Positions 31,413-42,712 are shown, counted from the first letter of the stretch. The stretch: DNA of 64,000 bases from Conchocele bisecta (GCA_029237695.1 CM055265.1:108860773-108924772), one strand, 5' to 3'. Notes: generated from the sequence alone by a model not told the origin. Program-made: numbers and translations.

Positions 31413-31439
31413 AGTGTAATAACACGATGTACTAAATCA

Positions 31440-31878
31440 TATTATCCCGTCAACACAGTGCGTATGTGCCGTGAAACACGGTGCCGTGAAACATTTTTGA
31501 TATCCAGTCAATACAATTTTTGCATTTTACAGCGATTTGAATGTGTTGACGGGATAAATAGAATAGTAGGTTAGTGCCGTGAATGGGAAAAAATATCTGG
31601 CGCGGCTCGGAAACGGGATGTGCTCGGCAGAGCCTCGCCCATCCCGTTTCCTGAGCCTTGCCAGATATTTTTTCCCATTCATGGCACTAACCTACTATTC
31701 TCTTTATCTATTTTCCTTATTTCTGAACCAAAATATATGTTGTGACCACTCATTTGAACCGTCTCGGCGAGACGGTTCAAATGAGTGGTCACAACATATA
31801 CTTCTGATGAGAAATAAAGAAATTCTTGAGCCTTGTCGGATATTTTTTCCCATTCACGGCACTAACCTACTATTCTCT
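31440..31878 (-). mobile_element. Family D element, inverted partner
   Basis: Reverse complement of 30437-30870 over nearly its whole length, starting TTATCCCGTCAACACAGTGC and ending CCTACTATTCTCT. With the first copy it forms an inverted pair about 570 bases apart. Confidence 0.85.
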
Positions 31879-31894
31879 ATATACGCTAGTGTAA

Positions 31895-32122
31895 TATGGC
31901 TCTGGAGAAATGAGGCCTATGGGATTTGCGACCAGCGTAGCTCCTGATCAAATAACACACTCCTGTAGCCTGATAACAGTATATATTGCTTGTTAGAAGC
32001 AGGACGTGTGCTTCATTGACAATATGGCGAACGGTGTAGATCCTGATCAGACTGTGCGGATGCACAGGCTGATCTGGATCTACACCGGTCGCAAAACCCG
32101 TAAGCTCCATTTCTCCAGTCAC
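31895..32122 (-). mobile_element. Family E MITE
   Basis: ATGGCTCTGGAGAAATGAGG to CATTTCTCCAGTCACA, with the usual CTGTGCGGATGCACAGG stem. Confidence 0.75.
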
Positions 32123-32293
32123 AAATGGGATCGCTACACGGAACCCACGTGATCAGTACAGCTACAAGTATGGAGAAGTTGTTAATTATGTCCGAGATAT
32201 AAATACAGTATATTCTGTCTTTGATTATAGTTCATATCAACACGTTGATTTCTTGAGACAGGATAGGCACATGAAAATCCATCTATAGCGTAT

Positions 32294-32768
32294 AGGTTAG
32301 AGAATACCGAATGGCGCGAAATCTCCCCGGGGGTATGCAGAAGTAGTCCGGTATAAACAGAATATTGCGGGAGTTTTAAGGTCACAGTCCTAGTTTGCTT
32401 GCAAATATTGATATATTACTACCCAGTTTCACTTGAGGAACATTTTGGGGTGCTTTTAACACCAGTTTTCAGCATATGTGTAGCATTTAAATGAAAACAC
32501 TGCACCTGTTGGTCACGTGATGTAAACAGAGTTTCCGTGACCAACACATGTAAACAATATTGGGGATATGACGATGTTGGATTTTTTTCTTTCTTAGCAG
32601 TAAGTGAACCAATTGTTTAATTCATGCAGAAACAGTACAGACTGACTGCAGGTCATGTACAAGTAGATCCCACAGCATACATACGAATAGTGAAAGTAGG
32701 AGAGACTGGCCTTATTGGATGAGATTTGGTTACATTATATAGTAAAACTATTTGGTGTGTTCTAACCT
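32294..32768 (-). mobile_element. Family N element, reverse
   Basis: It starts AGGTTAGAGAATACCGAATG and ends TTTGGTGTGTTCTAACCT. Interior blocks TTTCACTTGAGGAACATTTT, GGTCACGTGATGTAAACAGA and CATACGAATAGTGAAAGTAG match 26986-27450. Confidence 0.8.
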
Positions 32769-32947
32769 ATATACACGTATGTGAAAGATTGGCGTCCATG
32801 GCATGGCGTGTGTTTTAGTGTACTGGCATCGCAAATTTATTATTATTACTATTATGGTACACGTGGTGTTCGTTTGCATTTTACCTGTAAAATAAACACA
32901 CTCGTTGCCAAGTAATATCCATTCACCGTAATATAGCACAGTCTGTT

Positions 32948-33050
32948 ACAGTGGGGTCAGCGTGTAAGTGCACACACGAACGAACACGACAGGTTGGTTC
33001 CAACCTGTCGTGTTCGTTCGTGTGTGCATTTACACGCTGACCCCACTGTA
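32948..33050. repeat. Near-perfect 102-bp foldback, TA-flanked
   Basis: ACAGTGGGGTCAGCGTGTAA and GTGCACACACGAACGAAC return as GTTCGTTCGTGTGTGCATTT and ACACGCTGACCCCACTGT, with about one mismatch and a four-base loop. CAGTG..CACTG ends next to TA suggest a minimal pogo-type foldback. Confidence 0.75.
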
Positions 33051-33150
33051 CGTTGTCGTAACTATTCAAACAGGTAACATGTTATTTATTCATAGCGAGA
33101 GTAAATACAGAAATTCTAAACTTGTAAGAAATGTTTTCAATCCATGTTAA

Positions 33151-33380
33151 CCCTTTCACCCCTAAGTAACTGGAATAGGTTTAGATATGTTAATTTTTCA
33201 GCCAATCAAATCATAACAAAATGATTTTCAGACTAGTCCATTTATGAAAGGGTGGAGTTTTTGTTCTCAAAAATATGAGAATTACGTGCAAAAATTGCAG
33301 ATCCTGATGAGACGGCTCGTTACGAGCCGGCTCATCTGGATCTGCACTGTTTGCATAAACCGCTACAGCGGGATTTCGGG
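33151..33380 (+). mobile_element. Family G element with 15-bp flanking repeats
   Basis: The body runs from CCCTTTCACCCCTAAGTAAC to GCGGGATTTCGGG, with the stem GATGAGACGGCTCGTTACGA. TTCAATCCATGTTAA stands on both sides (33136-33150 and 33381-33395). Confidence 0.75.
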
Positions 33381-33395
33381 TTCAATCCATGTTAA

Positions 33396-33807
33396 ATGTG
33401 TATCGAAGAAATATGTTGCTTTTGTCAAAATCAATTACATGTCTATCAGTGGTTGACGAACATTCGTTAAATTATTTTTGTAGAGAGTATGTGGGAATAT
33501 TTTCGTCGCAAAAAGTACTGGAATTTAGTTTAATTGAATTCCACATGGGCTCTGATTTATTTTGGTCAATGTTCGACGTCTTTTACGGATATATGAGCCG
33601 CGTCGCGATAAAACCTGTCTTCGGGAATCTGACGACGTCACAAGATATGACGTCGTGAACTTAGCTGACGTAATTTCCGCCGAGATTTCCAATCATCGAC
33701 GTTTGTCAGACCGCCATGTTAGGTTTGTTCCGTGGTGTTAAAAGTTATCTAACGAACAGAACAACAATGTACCTCGATTTTTATTCGAAACGGGCATATC
33801 TTATATA
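33396..33807. other. Unassigned sequence
   Basis: It contains several GACGTC/TGACGT motifs at 33630-33700. No gene was recognised. Confidence 0.4.
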
Positions 33808-34505
33808 TGTTTTTATTAACAATAATGGTGTAAGGATCATTTTCTTTTATTATTTTGCTATTGGTATCATATAAAAATGTTTGTCTGTTGACGTGTGTTT
33901 TTTATGTTCCTTTATTTTCACATAATATTTTCTTTGACACAGTTTAGAGATAACTGTCCACGTTAACTCTTATCGACATCCATTTACAGGTGAAAACTCT
34001 GTGTAAGCTACATTTTTTATTTACATGTACATACAAATAATCGGCATCATATTTGTAGACCTATGTAGCCTGGGCCCGGTTTCTCGCACAACTATATGTT
34101 TCAGATCTGGTTGAATCGTAGCGAATTTTCAGTCTATTGCTCAATTCTTTCTTTCTAATACAATGTTTAAAATTAAAACTTAGTGCAACCTTTACCGATT
34201 TTAAGAAAGAAATATATCTTGCAAAAAAACAACAACAACACAGCCATGGATGTTACGACTAGTAAAGCCACAGATCAGTCTCATATGTGCATATGCGCCG
34301 TCTGATCAGAACATACGATGTTCGCCATTCAGTCACTGGGGGATCCTTTCTCGATCACCGACAGGATATGGGTCGCCGATCGTACATTTATTGCAGATAT
34401 TGTAAGGTCCGGTTTTTTTCAGAATGTGGTCAAAGTACAGCTGTAAGCGGGACGATGTCGCGAACATTCGACGTTTCTGTTGTCTGAATATGAAAAGCTT
34501 CAATC
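33808..34505 (+). repeat. Family U repeat, copy 1
   Basis: About 700 bases align with 63040-63710. Both begin TTTTTATTAACAATAATGG and share TATAAAAATGTTTGTCTGTT, GCCTGGGCCCGGTTTC and GTAAGCGGGACGATGTCG, ending AATATGAAAAGCTT. It includes a piece of family E. It stops where the LINE begins. Confidence 0.75.
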
Positions 34506-34689
34506 TGATTTCTTCAGTCACGTGACCTTAGTTAGACATCGTTCGACCATATTGAACAGATGCACTTGTCGTGTGCGCAGCAGGTTTCCACTAGCAATCC
34601 ATTTTCTATTTTTATCGTATCTGTTGTCCAAGTATGCATTGACATACAGCGTACTCTATTCAGTCCGATAAAATGCAAATCTTCCATAT

Positions 34690-35472
34690 ATGGCCAAGCC
34701 CCTTCAGTACCGTCGGTATACACCATCCACATTAACAATGGAATGTAACAGACAGTTCTCTAATATATTGTGCTTAACGATTTTCAGCATAATATGGACA
34801 ACATGGTTACTTATTATTCTCTCGGGAGACGTCCATCCGAACCCCGGTCCCATAGATAGCGACGATTTGCTGGATTTATCTCACCACTTGTCATTCGTAC
34901 ATTGTAACGTTCAAAGCATGTACTCAAAACTAGACATATTACGCACTGAGCTCAAAGACTTTGACCTAATAGCTTTTACAGAGATATGGCTTGGCGACGA
35001 AAATAAAACAGATGATATGCTGTTTTACAATTTTAAATCTCCAGAAAGGAAAGATAGACAAGGCGATAGGCACGGAGGTGTAATTCTGTATGTTAGAGAC
35101 ACACTATTTCATAAGCGTAGGCGAGACCTCGAGCTCCCTAACAGTGAATCAAGTTGGATTGAAGTTGTGTCAGATAAGAAACCTTTCTTATTTAGCGTCT
35201 TTTACAGACCCCCGAATGTTAATGCTGTATATAGTAATAGTATCGAAGACTCAATTCATATGGCGATATATACTGGCCATAGAGATAGGGTAATTGTTGG
35301 CGATTTTAACTATAATACTTTGAACTCCCAATCCAATAGAAAGGTGACTTCAGTTTGTACTCAGTTTTCACTGTCGCAGTGTATTTCCTCTCCAACTCAC
35401 TTCACCGAGCATTCTGAATCAATCATCGACTTATTGTTTGTATCAAATAGAGACAACATCGTTAGCAGCTGA
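34690..35472 (+). pseudogene. LINE ORF2 part 1: 2A-like motif and AP endonuclease
   Basis: This 260-codon frame starts MAKPLQ. A hydrophobic stretch (residues about 27-44) leads into SGDVHPNPGP (residues 45-54), a 2A-type ribosome-skipping signature in which the usual Glu is His. The endonuclease then shows HCNVQS (Asn73), FTEIW (Glu98), GGVILYVR, VFYRPPN, GDFN (Asp205, Asn207) and SIIDLLF (Asp247). The terminal SDH segment is lost where the frame stops. In these elements the nuclease nicks genomic target DNA. I infer this copy is inactive because the frame is broken. Confidence 0.85.
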
Positions 35473-35593
35473 GTAGGAGATCCATTTTTGCCACAAGAGA
35501 CACGGTTTCATTGTCCTATATATGGCCTTCTAAAATTTTCGAAGCACACATTTAAACCGCAAAATATGGCAATATGAGTTTGGAGACTACGAC

Positions 35594-36124
35594 ATGTTAC
35601 GCAGAGAAATATCAACCACAAACTGGGACAACCTAAAATATGAAAATATAAATGAATACGCCCATAATGTAATTAATAAAGTCATGTCTCTTGCCCAAGA
35701 ATATATACCTAACAAAGAAATACTTGTTCGACAATCTGATTTACCATGGATAACCACTACTATTAAGAGAATGATCAGGAAGCGGAAACGATTATATCAT
35801 AAAGCAAAACAATCTAATAACCATTCACATTGGTTAAAATTTCGAAGTTTCAGGAATGACGTTATTTCAGCAATTCGGGAATCAAAGAAAGATTACCACA
35901 ATGGGATAAGTAACAAATTAAAATCAGGTCAACTCCGTTCAAAAGTCCGTTCTACTTTGAAACATTTTATATGCGAGAATGAAAATAAAACAATCCCACC
36001 ACTTCAACATAATGGATCAATAATCGACGATAACACGGGGAAAGCTAACATTTTAAGTAACTTTTTCCGTGATCAAACTCTTTTACAAGAACCTCCTGTT
36101 CCTTCACCCATAGTAATGCAATAA
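35594..36124 (+). pseudogene. LINE ORF2 part 2: endonuclease-RT linker
   Basis: A 176-codon frame with the linker typical of this group: LPWITTTIKRMIRKRKRLYH, then a basic region (KFRSFRNDVISAIRESKKDY), then FICENENKTIPPLQHNG. The piece joining it to part 1 (35473-35593) is in other frames. The frame ends near 36121, and the reverse transcriptase continues one frame over. Confidence 0.8.
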
Positions 36125-37140
36125 CCAGTAGACTTGAATCTATCACCCTTAACGAAACAGAAATACAAAATATCCTTTCTAATTTGCCCATAGGTAAAGC
36201 CTCTGGACCAGATGGCTTGAATAATCGTATACTTAAAGAAACAAAGTACGAATTAGCAACTCCCCTAAAAGACCTCCTTAACAAATCAATTGAATGCGGA
36301 CTATTTCCAGACGTATGGAAAGAGGCCAATGTGTGCCGGATATTTAAGGCTGGTGATCCTTCTATCACTTCAAATTATCGTCCCATCTCCCTTCTTAACA
36401 CTGTTACTAAAGTTCTTGAGAGGGCGGTTTTCAAGTATTTGTACAATTATTTTAATGACAATAATATATTAACACCATTACAGTCCGGGTTTGTACCTGG
36501 CGACTCAACTGTGAACCAACTAACATTCCTTTACAATACATTCTGTCGTGCATTAGACGATGGAAAAGAGGTGAGGGTGGTATTTTGCGACATAAGCAAA
36601 GCATTTTATCGAGTTTGGCATACAGGTCTTCTTTTGAATCTGAGAGCCGCAGGTGTTACTAATAATATTCACGACTGGTTTAAAAGTTATCTTAATAATC
36701 GCAAGCAAAAGGTTGTATTACCAGGTGTTTATTATAACTGGAACCAAATTAAGGCTGGCGTCCCGCAAGGATATATTCTCGACCCTTTGTTATTTCTATT
36801 ATATATAAACGATATTGTTACGGACATAAACTCTAATATTCGACTTTTCGCAGACAACACCAGTTTATATCTTATTGTTGATTCGCCCGCAACAGCATCC
36901 AGGTCTATAAACAACGGTCTTGATATAATTACTAACTGGTCTAATACCTGGTTTGTATCATTTAATCCAAGGAAAACTGAATCACTACTTATAACACGTA
37001 AACGTAATAGAGAAGTACATCCCCCAATCCTCATGAATAATGTTAATGTCTCAGAAGTTGATAGTCACAAGCATCTAGGTTTGTATTTTAATAACGAGGC
37101 ACCAACACATAGACTACATAACCGGAAAGGCATGGTGTAG
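36121..37140 (+). pseudogene. LINE ORF2 part 3: reverse transcriptase with mutated catalytic boxes
   Basis: The frame is open from 36121; the first ATG is at 36184 and residues are counted from it. Conserved blocks are GKASGPDG (residues 4-11), SNYRPISLL (63-71), SGFVPGDST (101-109), CDISKAFYRVWH (135-146), AGVPQGYILDPLLF (191-204) and LFADNTSLY (221-229). The YADD/FADD box reads FADN (Asn225 at 36856-36858). The family's usual KAFD is KAFY, and PQGS..G is PQGY..D. These changes would abolish polymerase activity. Frameshifts follow near 37095 and 37140. Confidence 0.9.
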
Positions 37141-37150
37141 GATCAATGTT

Positions 37151-37375
37151 ATGAGAAAATTAAAATACATACTAGATAGAAAATGCCTTGAAATAATTTA
37201 TCTTACTTTTATTAGACCGGTATTAGAATATGCGGATGTCGTTTGGGATAATTGTACCCAGTATGAGAAGGATGCCGTCGAAATAATTCAGATTGAAGCA
37301 GCACGTATCGCTACAGGTGCCACTCGGCTTGTTTCAATCGAGTCCTTATATATAGAACCTGCTGGGAAACATTAG
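37151..37375 (+). pseudogene. LINE ORF2 part 4: RT thumb/connection
   Basis: A 74-codon frame with LDRKCLEIIYLTFIRPVLEY and ADVVWDNCT, the conserved block after the reverse transcriptase fingers and palm in this group. It ends by frameshift near 37365. Confidence 0.8.
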
Positions 37376-37398
37376 GAAACAGACGTCGCTCCCATAAA

Positions 37399-37986
37399 TT
37401 GTCCCTATTTTACAAAATGAAAAATGGCATCTCACCCAGTTACTTGGTCGATGTGCTTCCACCGGGAACAGATACGTCCCGTTACAATTTACGAAACCCT
37501 GAGAATATACAGATTTTACGGTCCATAACCACCCTTTATTATAACTCGCTTCTACCATCCACAATCCGGGAGTGGAACTCTCTTCCAGATGACACACGGA
37601 ACGCCCCATCACTTAATTGTTTTAAAACCAAAATAAAAACAAATACCGGAGAGGTCCCAACCTACTACTACAGTGGTGCTAGGTATGTCCAGGTATTACA
37701 CACACGTCTTCGAACGAAATGCAGTTCTCTCAATCATAATGTATATCGTAAGAACATTATTGACTCGCCCAACTGTAACTGTGGACAAGTTGAAGATGCC
37801 ACCCATTTCCTTTTCCACTGCACTCAATATGGAGCACATAGAGCCCAACTAATAGATGACATACATACTTTTTGCCAACCTACCCTCCACACTATACTCT
37901 ATGGTAACAGAAAACTTGACAATAACTCCAATGAAGCCATTTTCGCATCAGTTAGACTATTCATACAAAACACCGGTCGTTTTTAA
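37399..37986 (+). pseudogene. LINE ORF2 part 5: C-terminal domain with Cys/His knuckle
   Basis: A 195-codon frame: RYNLRNPENI, then LYYNSLLPSTIREWNSLP (residues 46-63), then C126-x-C128-x7-H136-x4-C141 in SPNCNCGQVEDATHFLFHC. This cysteine/histidine motif ends the ORF2 of many CR1-like elements. The frame terminates in TAA at the natural end. Confidence 0.85.
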
Positions 37987-38270
37987 TGCACCATATAATG
38001 ATGCCTGCGTGTGCACATACTTATCACTAACTGACTTTGGGTGGCGATAACTGGGCATGGCTTGGTGTGGGAACAAGACTCCAACTCTTATTGTGGCTTG
38101 CTTCTTTCCTTATTTTTGTTTCCATTGCATGTATCACGTAATTGATTATATAGAACCTACTGCCTGTACATTTGTGTCAATACTAAATTTTTTGGAAATT
38201 TTAAATTTAATTGCTTTAATGCAATTGCCGTGTATCAGAGGATGCTGAAACCAGAAAAACTTATAATCCA

Positions 38271-39350
38271 GAAAATATAAATTATCACAGAATATAAACT
38301 GTTCTAAAACTGATGGCAGGAATGTCTTGTTTTCGGCATCCTATGATATCTAGTCACATATAAGGGAGAGGATTTAAATAAGCTTGCTTTCAATCCAATC
38401 CCATTTGCATAGTACTGTATATAGTAACATTGACATTGACAATTAACTTGTAAACAATATGCAAATAAAATATGTTTAAACTAACTTCGCATTTGGGAAA
38501 CGTGGGTATATTGCGATGGCGCGCCATCGACTGTGCTCTAGTTGTAATGTGATTTAATGTTGAACGTATTGTTCTCCCCGTATGCGTGTGTATTTCCATT
38601 TGTATATGTTGAACTAAACGGTCTTATATACCTAATCAAACAATTAGTTAATCAATATACTTCCGTGGTTTTCTACAATTATAAATGGTTAAAACGCTCA
38701 ATAAACACGACGTCAAAAAGAAGAAATCAGCACACCGAATCAGCGTACCCGCGCACGTTCATACTTGCTGGTACATGAACTTACCGCTTTGACTTTGTCG
38801 CTTTGCACATTCATGTGTCATCAAAAGACTCAAGCTCATCCGTCTTTACATTCATTATTCGATGCCAAACATGCTTCTAGTTCGATTATGTCAACTTGCA
38901 AACTGTTGTAAATGTTGGCGTATACTCTATCTGTAACGGTATGTACTGTAACGTCATTTACGTCGCATGACGTCGCTTTTACGTGACGTCTCTTTTTCTC
39001 AAACGACCTGCATAGTTGTGTTGTATAAACTATAATATCTTAATGAATATTGCAGATATCATGATCAACTAAAAAGCGTTGAATTCATCATACAAATACC
39101 ATTGTCACAGTAACAAAATGTCATATTGACCAACAATTACCCGAAGACAGGACTGTTTTCTCGCGACGCGGCCCATATGTCAATGGATGTAATTTGGAGA
39201 TGACACCGACAAGCTACGCTTTCTGTCAAATCCCATGAATTATGACATACAATTGTATTTATCTGTAATATTACATGTATTATGTAATACATATTAGTTA
39301 ATGAGATAGAAGGAATTTCAATCCGGGGCCCATTTAAACTTGATATTATA
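38271..39350. other. Unassigned sequence
   Basis: No gene or repeat family was recognised. Several GACGTC motifs lie at 38950-39000. Confidence 0.4.
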
Positions 39351-39564
39351 TGTGGTTGTGACTGGAGAAATGGGACATTTGCGACCAGTGTAGACCAAGA
39401 CCAGACTGTGCAGTCTGATCCGGGTTTGCATTGTTCGCCATTCAGTCACTGAAACGCCTACCACGCTTCTGACAAAAACATAATGTCCATATCTGGTTGA
39501 CTGAATATGAGACACGCCATGTGATGTTGTACCTTCGGACATCAGCGTAATTTTATGAAATACT

Positions 39565-39712
39565 TTTAGAAAATTTACAATATTTTCAATAAATGGAGTC
39601 AATAGTTTACAAGATTTTCAGAGTACATGTACATGCGGAATTATATTCCGCATGTACTCTGAAAATGTTGTCAACTTTTGACTTTATTTATGAAATATAT
39701 TATAAATTTTGT
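39565..39712. repeat. Hairpin
   Basis: CAAGATTTTCAGAGTACATG and CATGCGGAAT return as ATTCCGCATGTACTCTGAAA; outer parts ATAAATGGAGTCAATAG / TTTGACTTTATTTAT also pair. Confidence 0.65.
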
Positions 39713-39821
39713 AAACGTATTTAATGAAATTACGCAAATGTGAAGGTACAAAATCCCCATGGCGTCTCTCATATGATGGCAGGCCATGAGCTAGACTGAC
39801 AACACATCCCATAATCCCCAT

Positions 39822-40103
39822 TTATCCCGTCAACACGGTGCGTATGTGCCGTGAAACACGGTGCCGTGAAACATTTTTGATATCCTGTAAATACGACCTA
39901 ATCACCACGTATGAATATATGCGGTGACTGGTGTTAATTTTATTTGCATTTTAAAGCCATTTGTAGGTGTTGACGGGATAAATAGAATAGTAGGTTAGTG
40001 CCGTGAATGGGAAAAATATCTGGCGCGGCACGGAAACGGGATGTGCTAAGCCTTGCCAGATATTTTTTTCCCATTCACAGCACTAACCTACTATTCTATA
40101 TTG
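39822..40103 (-). mobile_element. Family D element inside family E
   Basis: It starts TATCCCGTCAACACGGTGC, then TGTTGACGGGATAAATAG, and the GTTAGTGCCGTGAATGGG hairpin with a short loop, ending CCTACTATTCTAT. Confidence 0.75.
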
Positions 40104-40122
40104 CTCCAGTCACAGCCACATA

Positions 40123-40735
40123 TCAATGACTGTAGTTATGCAACATGCGTGCAAGAATCGAACAGATAAATCATTCATCGGCAAAATACCGCTCATTTCC
40201 AAACTAATTACAACCTGCAAATACATAAATAATGCAATATTCATTATTTTCAAAAGCGGAAATGGAATGCGAGTTATGTAATGATCATCATGCCGCCACG
40301 CTTGCTTTCAGACTAATCTCTATCGCAGACTAATTATTGAGGTGTCGCCCAACATGGGACCCTAACAGACAAAACGAGCCATGCGCCCAATGTAGGCCCA
40401 AATCAGACCCCCGTTTCAGTACCCCTGTCATTTCAGTAGCACTATAGTAGGTAAATAAATTATACTTGACGTAATTGATTTGGGTGGTATACAAGTAATG
40501 CGATACGTATGCAGTATGGCAATGGGTCGGGATCTACGCTGGTACAAGTATTAAGCGAACGTAAGTCCATTTTGATAGTCAGTGGCCCAAATTACGTGTC
40601 TGCCGAATATTTACATTTGCGGGTGAAAATTAACGCCACAGCATAACCCTGTAGGACGGTATAACTAAATCATTCCAGGCAACCCGTGTGGGTGATTAAT
40701 GGAGGATCTTTCGTGAGCGATGCTTTAATGTACAT
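40123..40735. other. Unassigned sequence
   Basis: Nothing was recognised. Confidence 0.4.
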
Positions 40736-40832
40736 GTAATAAGTATTTATTAAACGCGTTTACTGATTTAATAAGAAACGAGACAATCTCTCGTTTCTTA
40801 TGTAATCGGTCAACGAGTTTGATAAATACATG
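40736..40832. repeat. Hairpin
   Basis: AATAAGAAACGAGA and TCTCGTTTCTTAT form the inner stem; GTATTTATTAAACGCGTT and AACGAGTTTGATAAATAC form the outer one. Confidence 0.65.
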
Positions 40833-40968
40833 AGCATGTTACATCAACATAAATGGTAGGAATGTAGTAAATCGCATAAGCACACCGTCATACATTGAAA
40901 CGGTAGGGATAAACTAATATATTTGCTGCAGCAGCTTCAATTGCATACTTCTTATACAACTGCATTAT

Positions 40969-41403
40969 TATAGGAATGAATGGCCTTTTTGTGGAATTTA
41001 TCGGGGTATAAACTTAGAAAAGTCGCGGGAATACTGGACGAAGCGATACAAAATTACAATTTTCGAAAAAAAAAAAAAAAGATTTCTTTTTTTGTTTTGA
41101 TTTTTTTTCGAAAATTATAATTTGTTAAGGCCTCGTCCAGTATTCCCGCGACTTTTCCAAGTTTATATCCCCGATAAATTCCACAAAAAGGCCATTCATT
41201 CCTTATAATTCCAGCATTTGAAATAAATTCATCAATAAAATGTGTTTATTTTCCTTTTTCTTAAGAATTATTTTAGCTGCGCCTCACAGTTACGGAAAGT
41301 AGTTCGGCGTGGGAGGTTACTGGGATATAAATTTTGGACAGAGACTTGCTACGGGCCAATCAAATGTTAGGGAATTGTGTAAATTTTTTTGTGCTGGAAT
41401 TAT
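40969..41403 (+). mobile_element. Family A element, complete
   Basis: TATAGGAATGAATGGCC, the full stem with AAAATTACAATTTTCG and an A/T-rich loop, then the tail to GTGCTGGAATTAT. About 435 bases. Confidence 0.85.
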
Positions 41404-42225
41404 GAGTAAATTAATACATAGAGGATATTCATATTTTTGCAACGGTACTCGTGAAATATGGACATTTTACACCACTGATGAACATATATGTCATATTCAT
41501 TGTACAAATATGAATATTATATTTATTATATACCGCTCCATGGAAATCAGCAGTTTTTTTAGACTCTATACGGTAATGAATGTGTATTTGCAGCCTATTT
41601 GCAGTCCGGCACTGCAGATGCGCGTTATGAATATAGATAGCGGAAGTAGTCGTATTTTCATCGGAAGTTGTTTAGTTCATCGATGCGAACATATGACTTT
41701 TATTTACATCGTATAGCTATGTATTTCATGGGTAGGTATATAATAAATTGTGTTATTATACTGCAAAATGCAAAACCCCGGTTTATGCAATGATATGTCC
41801 TATAGTATTGCAACCTGTGCTGTAGATAAGATGAACCATTGTCTGGCTAAACCGGCGGAGCACGAGTTTCTTTGACGGATTTACAGATGTCAAGGGAAAT
41901 AAATCCGGTATTTCAAAATGGTAGTGGAATAAATTGTATAGTACATGCTCTTCGAAAAATGTGAAATTTGCTCTTAGACCAGCTTATAACGTTGATAAAA
42001 TTGACATTTTTATTGACGTTAGCGAATGCACTGTTTCTTCGCCGGAAATGACGTCAAAACGTGACGTCAATTCCGTCTCGCGAACGTCTGGGAGGAAATA
42101 TTCCTTCAAGGAAATCCCTCACGGTAAATCATTGGGAAGCCTGTAATATGTATCGTTATTGCTTATTGCTGTGTTTATTTCATTTCCATGACAATCCGTA
42201 CACTTCTTGTTATGTACATGTACCT
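41404..42225. other. Unassigned sequence
   Basis: No gene or repeat was recognised. Confidence 0.4.
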
Positions 42226-42468
42226 GGGGCCCGTTTCACTAAACTTCCTACGACTAAAATGTTCGTAAGTGCAAAATTATGATAGTCTGTAAATTTCACA
42301 TTAACAACTTTTTCTTGTAAACAAATATTGGATTTACATTTATTGAGCATAGGCTGCATATGCAGCCTATGTTCAATAAATGTAAATCCATCAATTGAAG
42401 TTTCCAGACGATTCTAAATTTGCACTTACGAAGATTTTAGTCGTAAGAAGTTTAGTGAAACGGGCCCC
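42226..42468 (+). mobile_element. Family C palindrome
   Basis: GGGGCCCGTTTCACTAAACT to AAGTTTAGTGAAACGGGCCC, with the axis at GCTGCATATGCAGC. Confidence 0.85.
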
Positions 42469-42469
42469 T

Positions 42470-42712
42470 GGGGGCCGTTTCACCAAACTTCGTACGACTA
42501 AAATCTTCGTAAGTGCAAAATTATGATAGTCTGTAAATGTCACATTAACAATGATTTCTTGTAAACAATTATTGGATTTACATTTATTGAGCATAGGCTG
42601 CATATGCAGCCTATGCTCAATACATGTAAAGCTATCAATTGAAATTTACAGACTATTCTAAATCTGCACTTACGAACATTTTAGTCGTACGAAGTTTAGT
42701 GAAACGGGCACC
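42470..42712 (+). mobile_element. Family C palindrome, adjacent copy
   Basis: It starts right after the previous copy (GGGGGCCGTTTCACCAAACT) and ends GTTTAGTGAAACGGGCACC. The two together give a four-fold self-complementary block. Confidence 0.85.

Larger units (their letters stand above)
34508..38270 (+). mobile_element. CR1/Jockey-group LINE, dead copy
   Basis: Ordered remains of a non-LTR retrotransposon second ORF: AP-type endonuclease, linker, reverse transcriptase and C-terminal Cys/His knuckle. It is read in successive frames with at least five breaks. Left of it is family U. The right boundary is not clear, and neither a 3-prime microsatellite tail nor target repeats were found. No ORF1 was seen. 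The CR1/Jockey-group call rests on domain order, the 2A-like motif and the CxCx7Hx4C motif; clade assignment needs phylogeny. Confidence 0.85.
39351..40122 (+). mobile_element. Family E element interrupted by a hairpin and by family D
   Basis: E starts GTGGTTGTGACTGGAGAAAT at 39353 and its middle (GCCTACCACGCTTCTGAC) reaches about 39515. E resumes with CACATCCCATAATCCCCATT near 39800. Its last 20 bases, GCTCCAGTCACAGCCACA, come only after a D element. A separate hairpin (39565-39712) lies between. Confidence 0.65.

Noticed and set aside
41309..41716. 135-codon plus-strand frame
   Set aside because: The first third is the tail of a family A element; the rest has no recognisable features.
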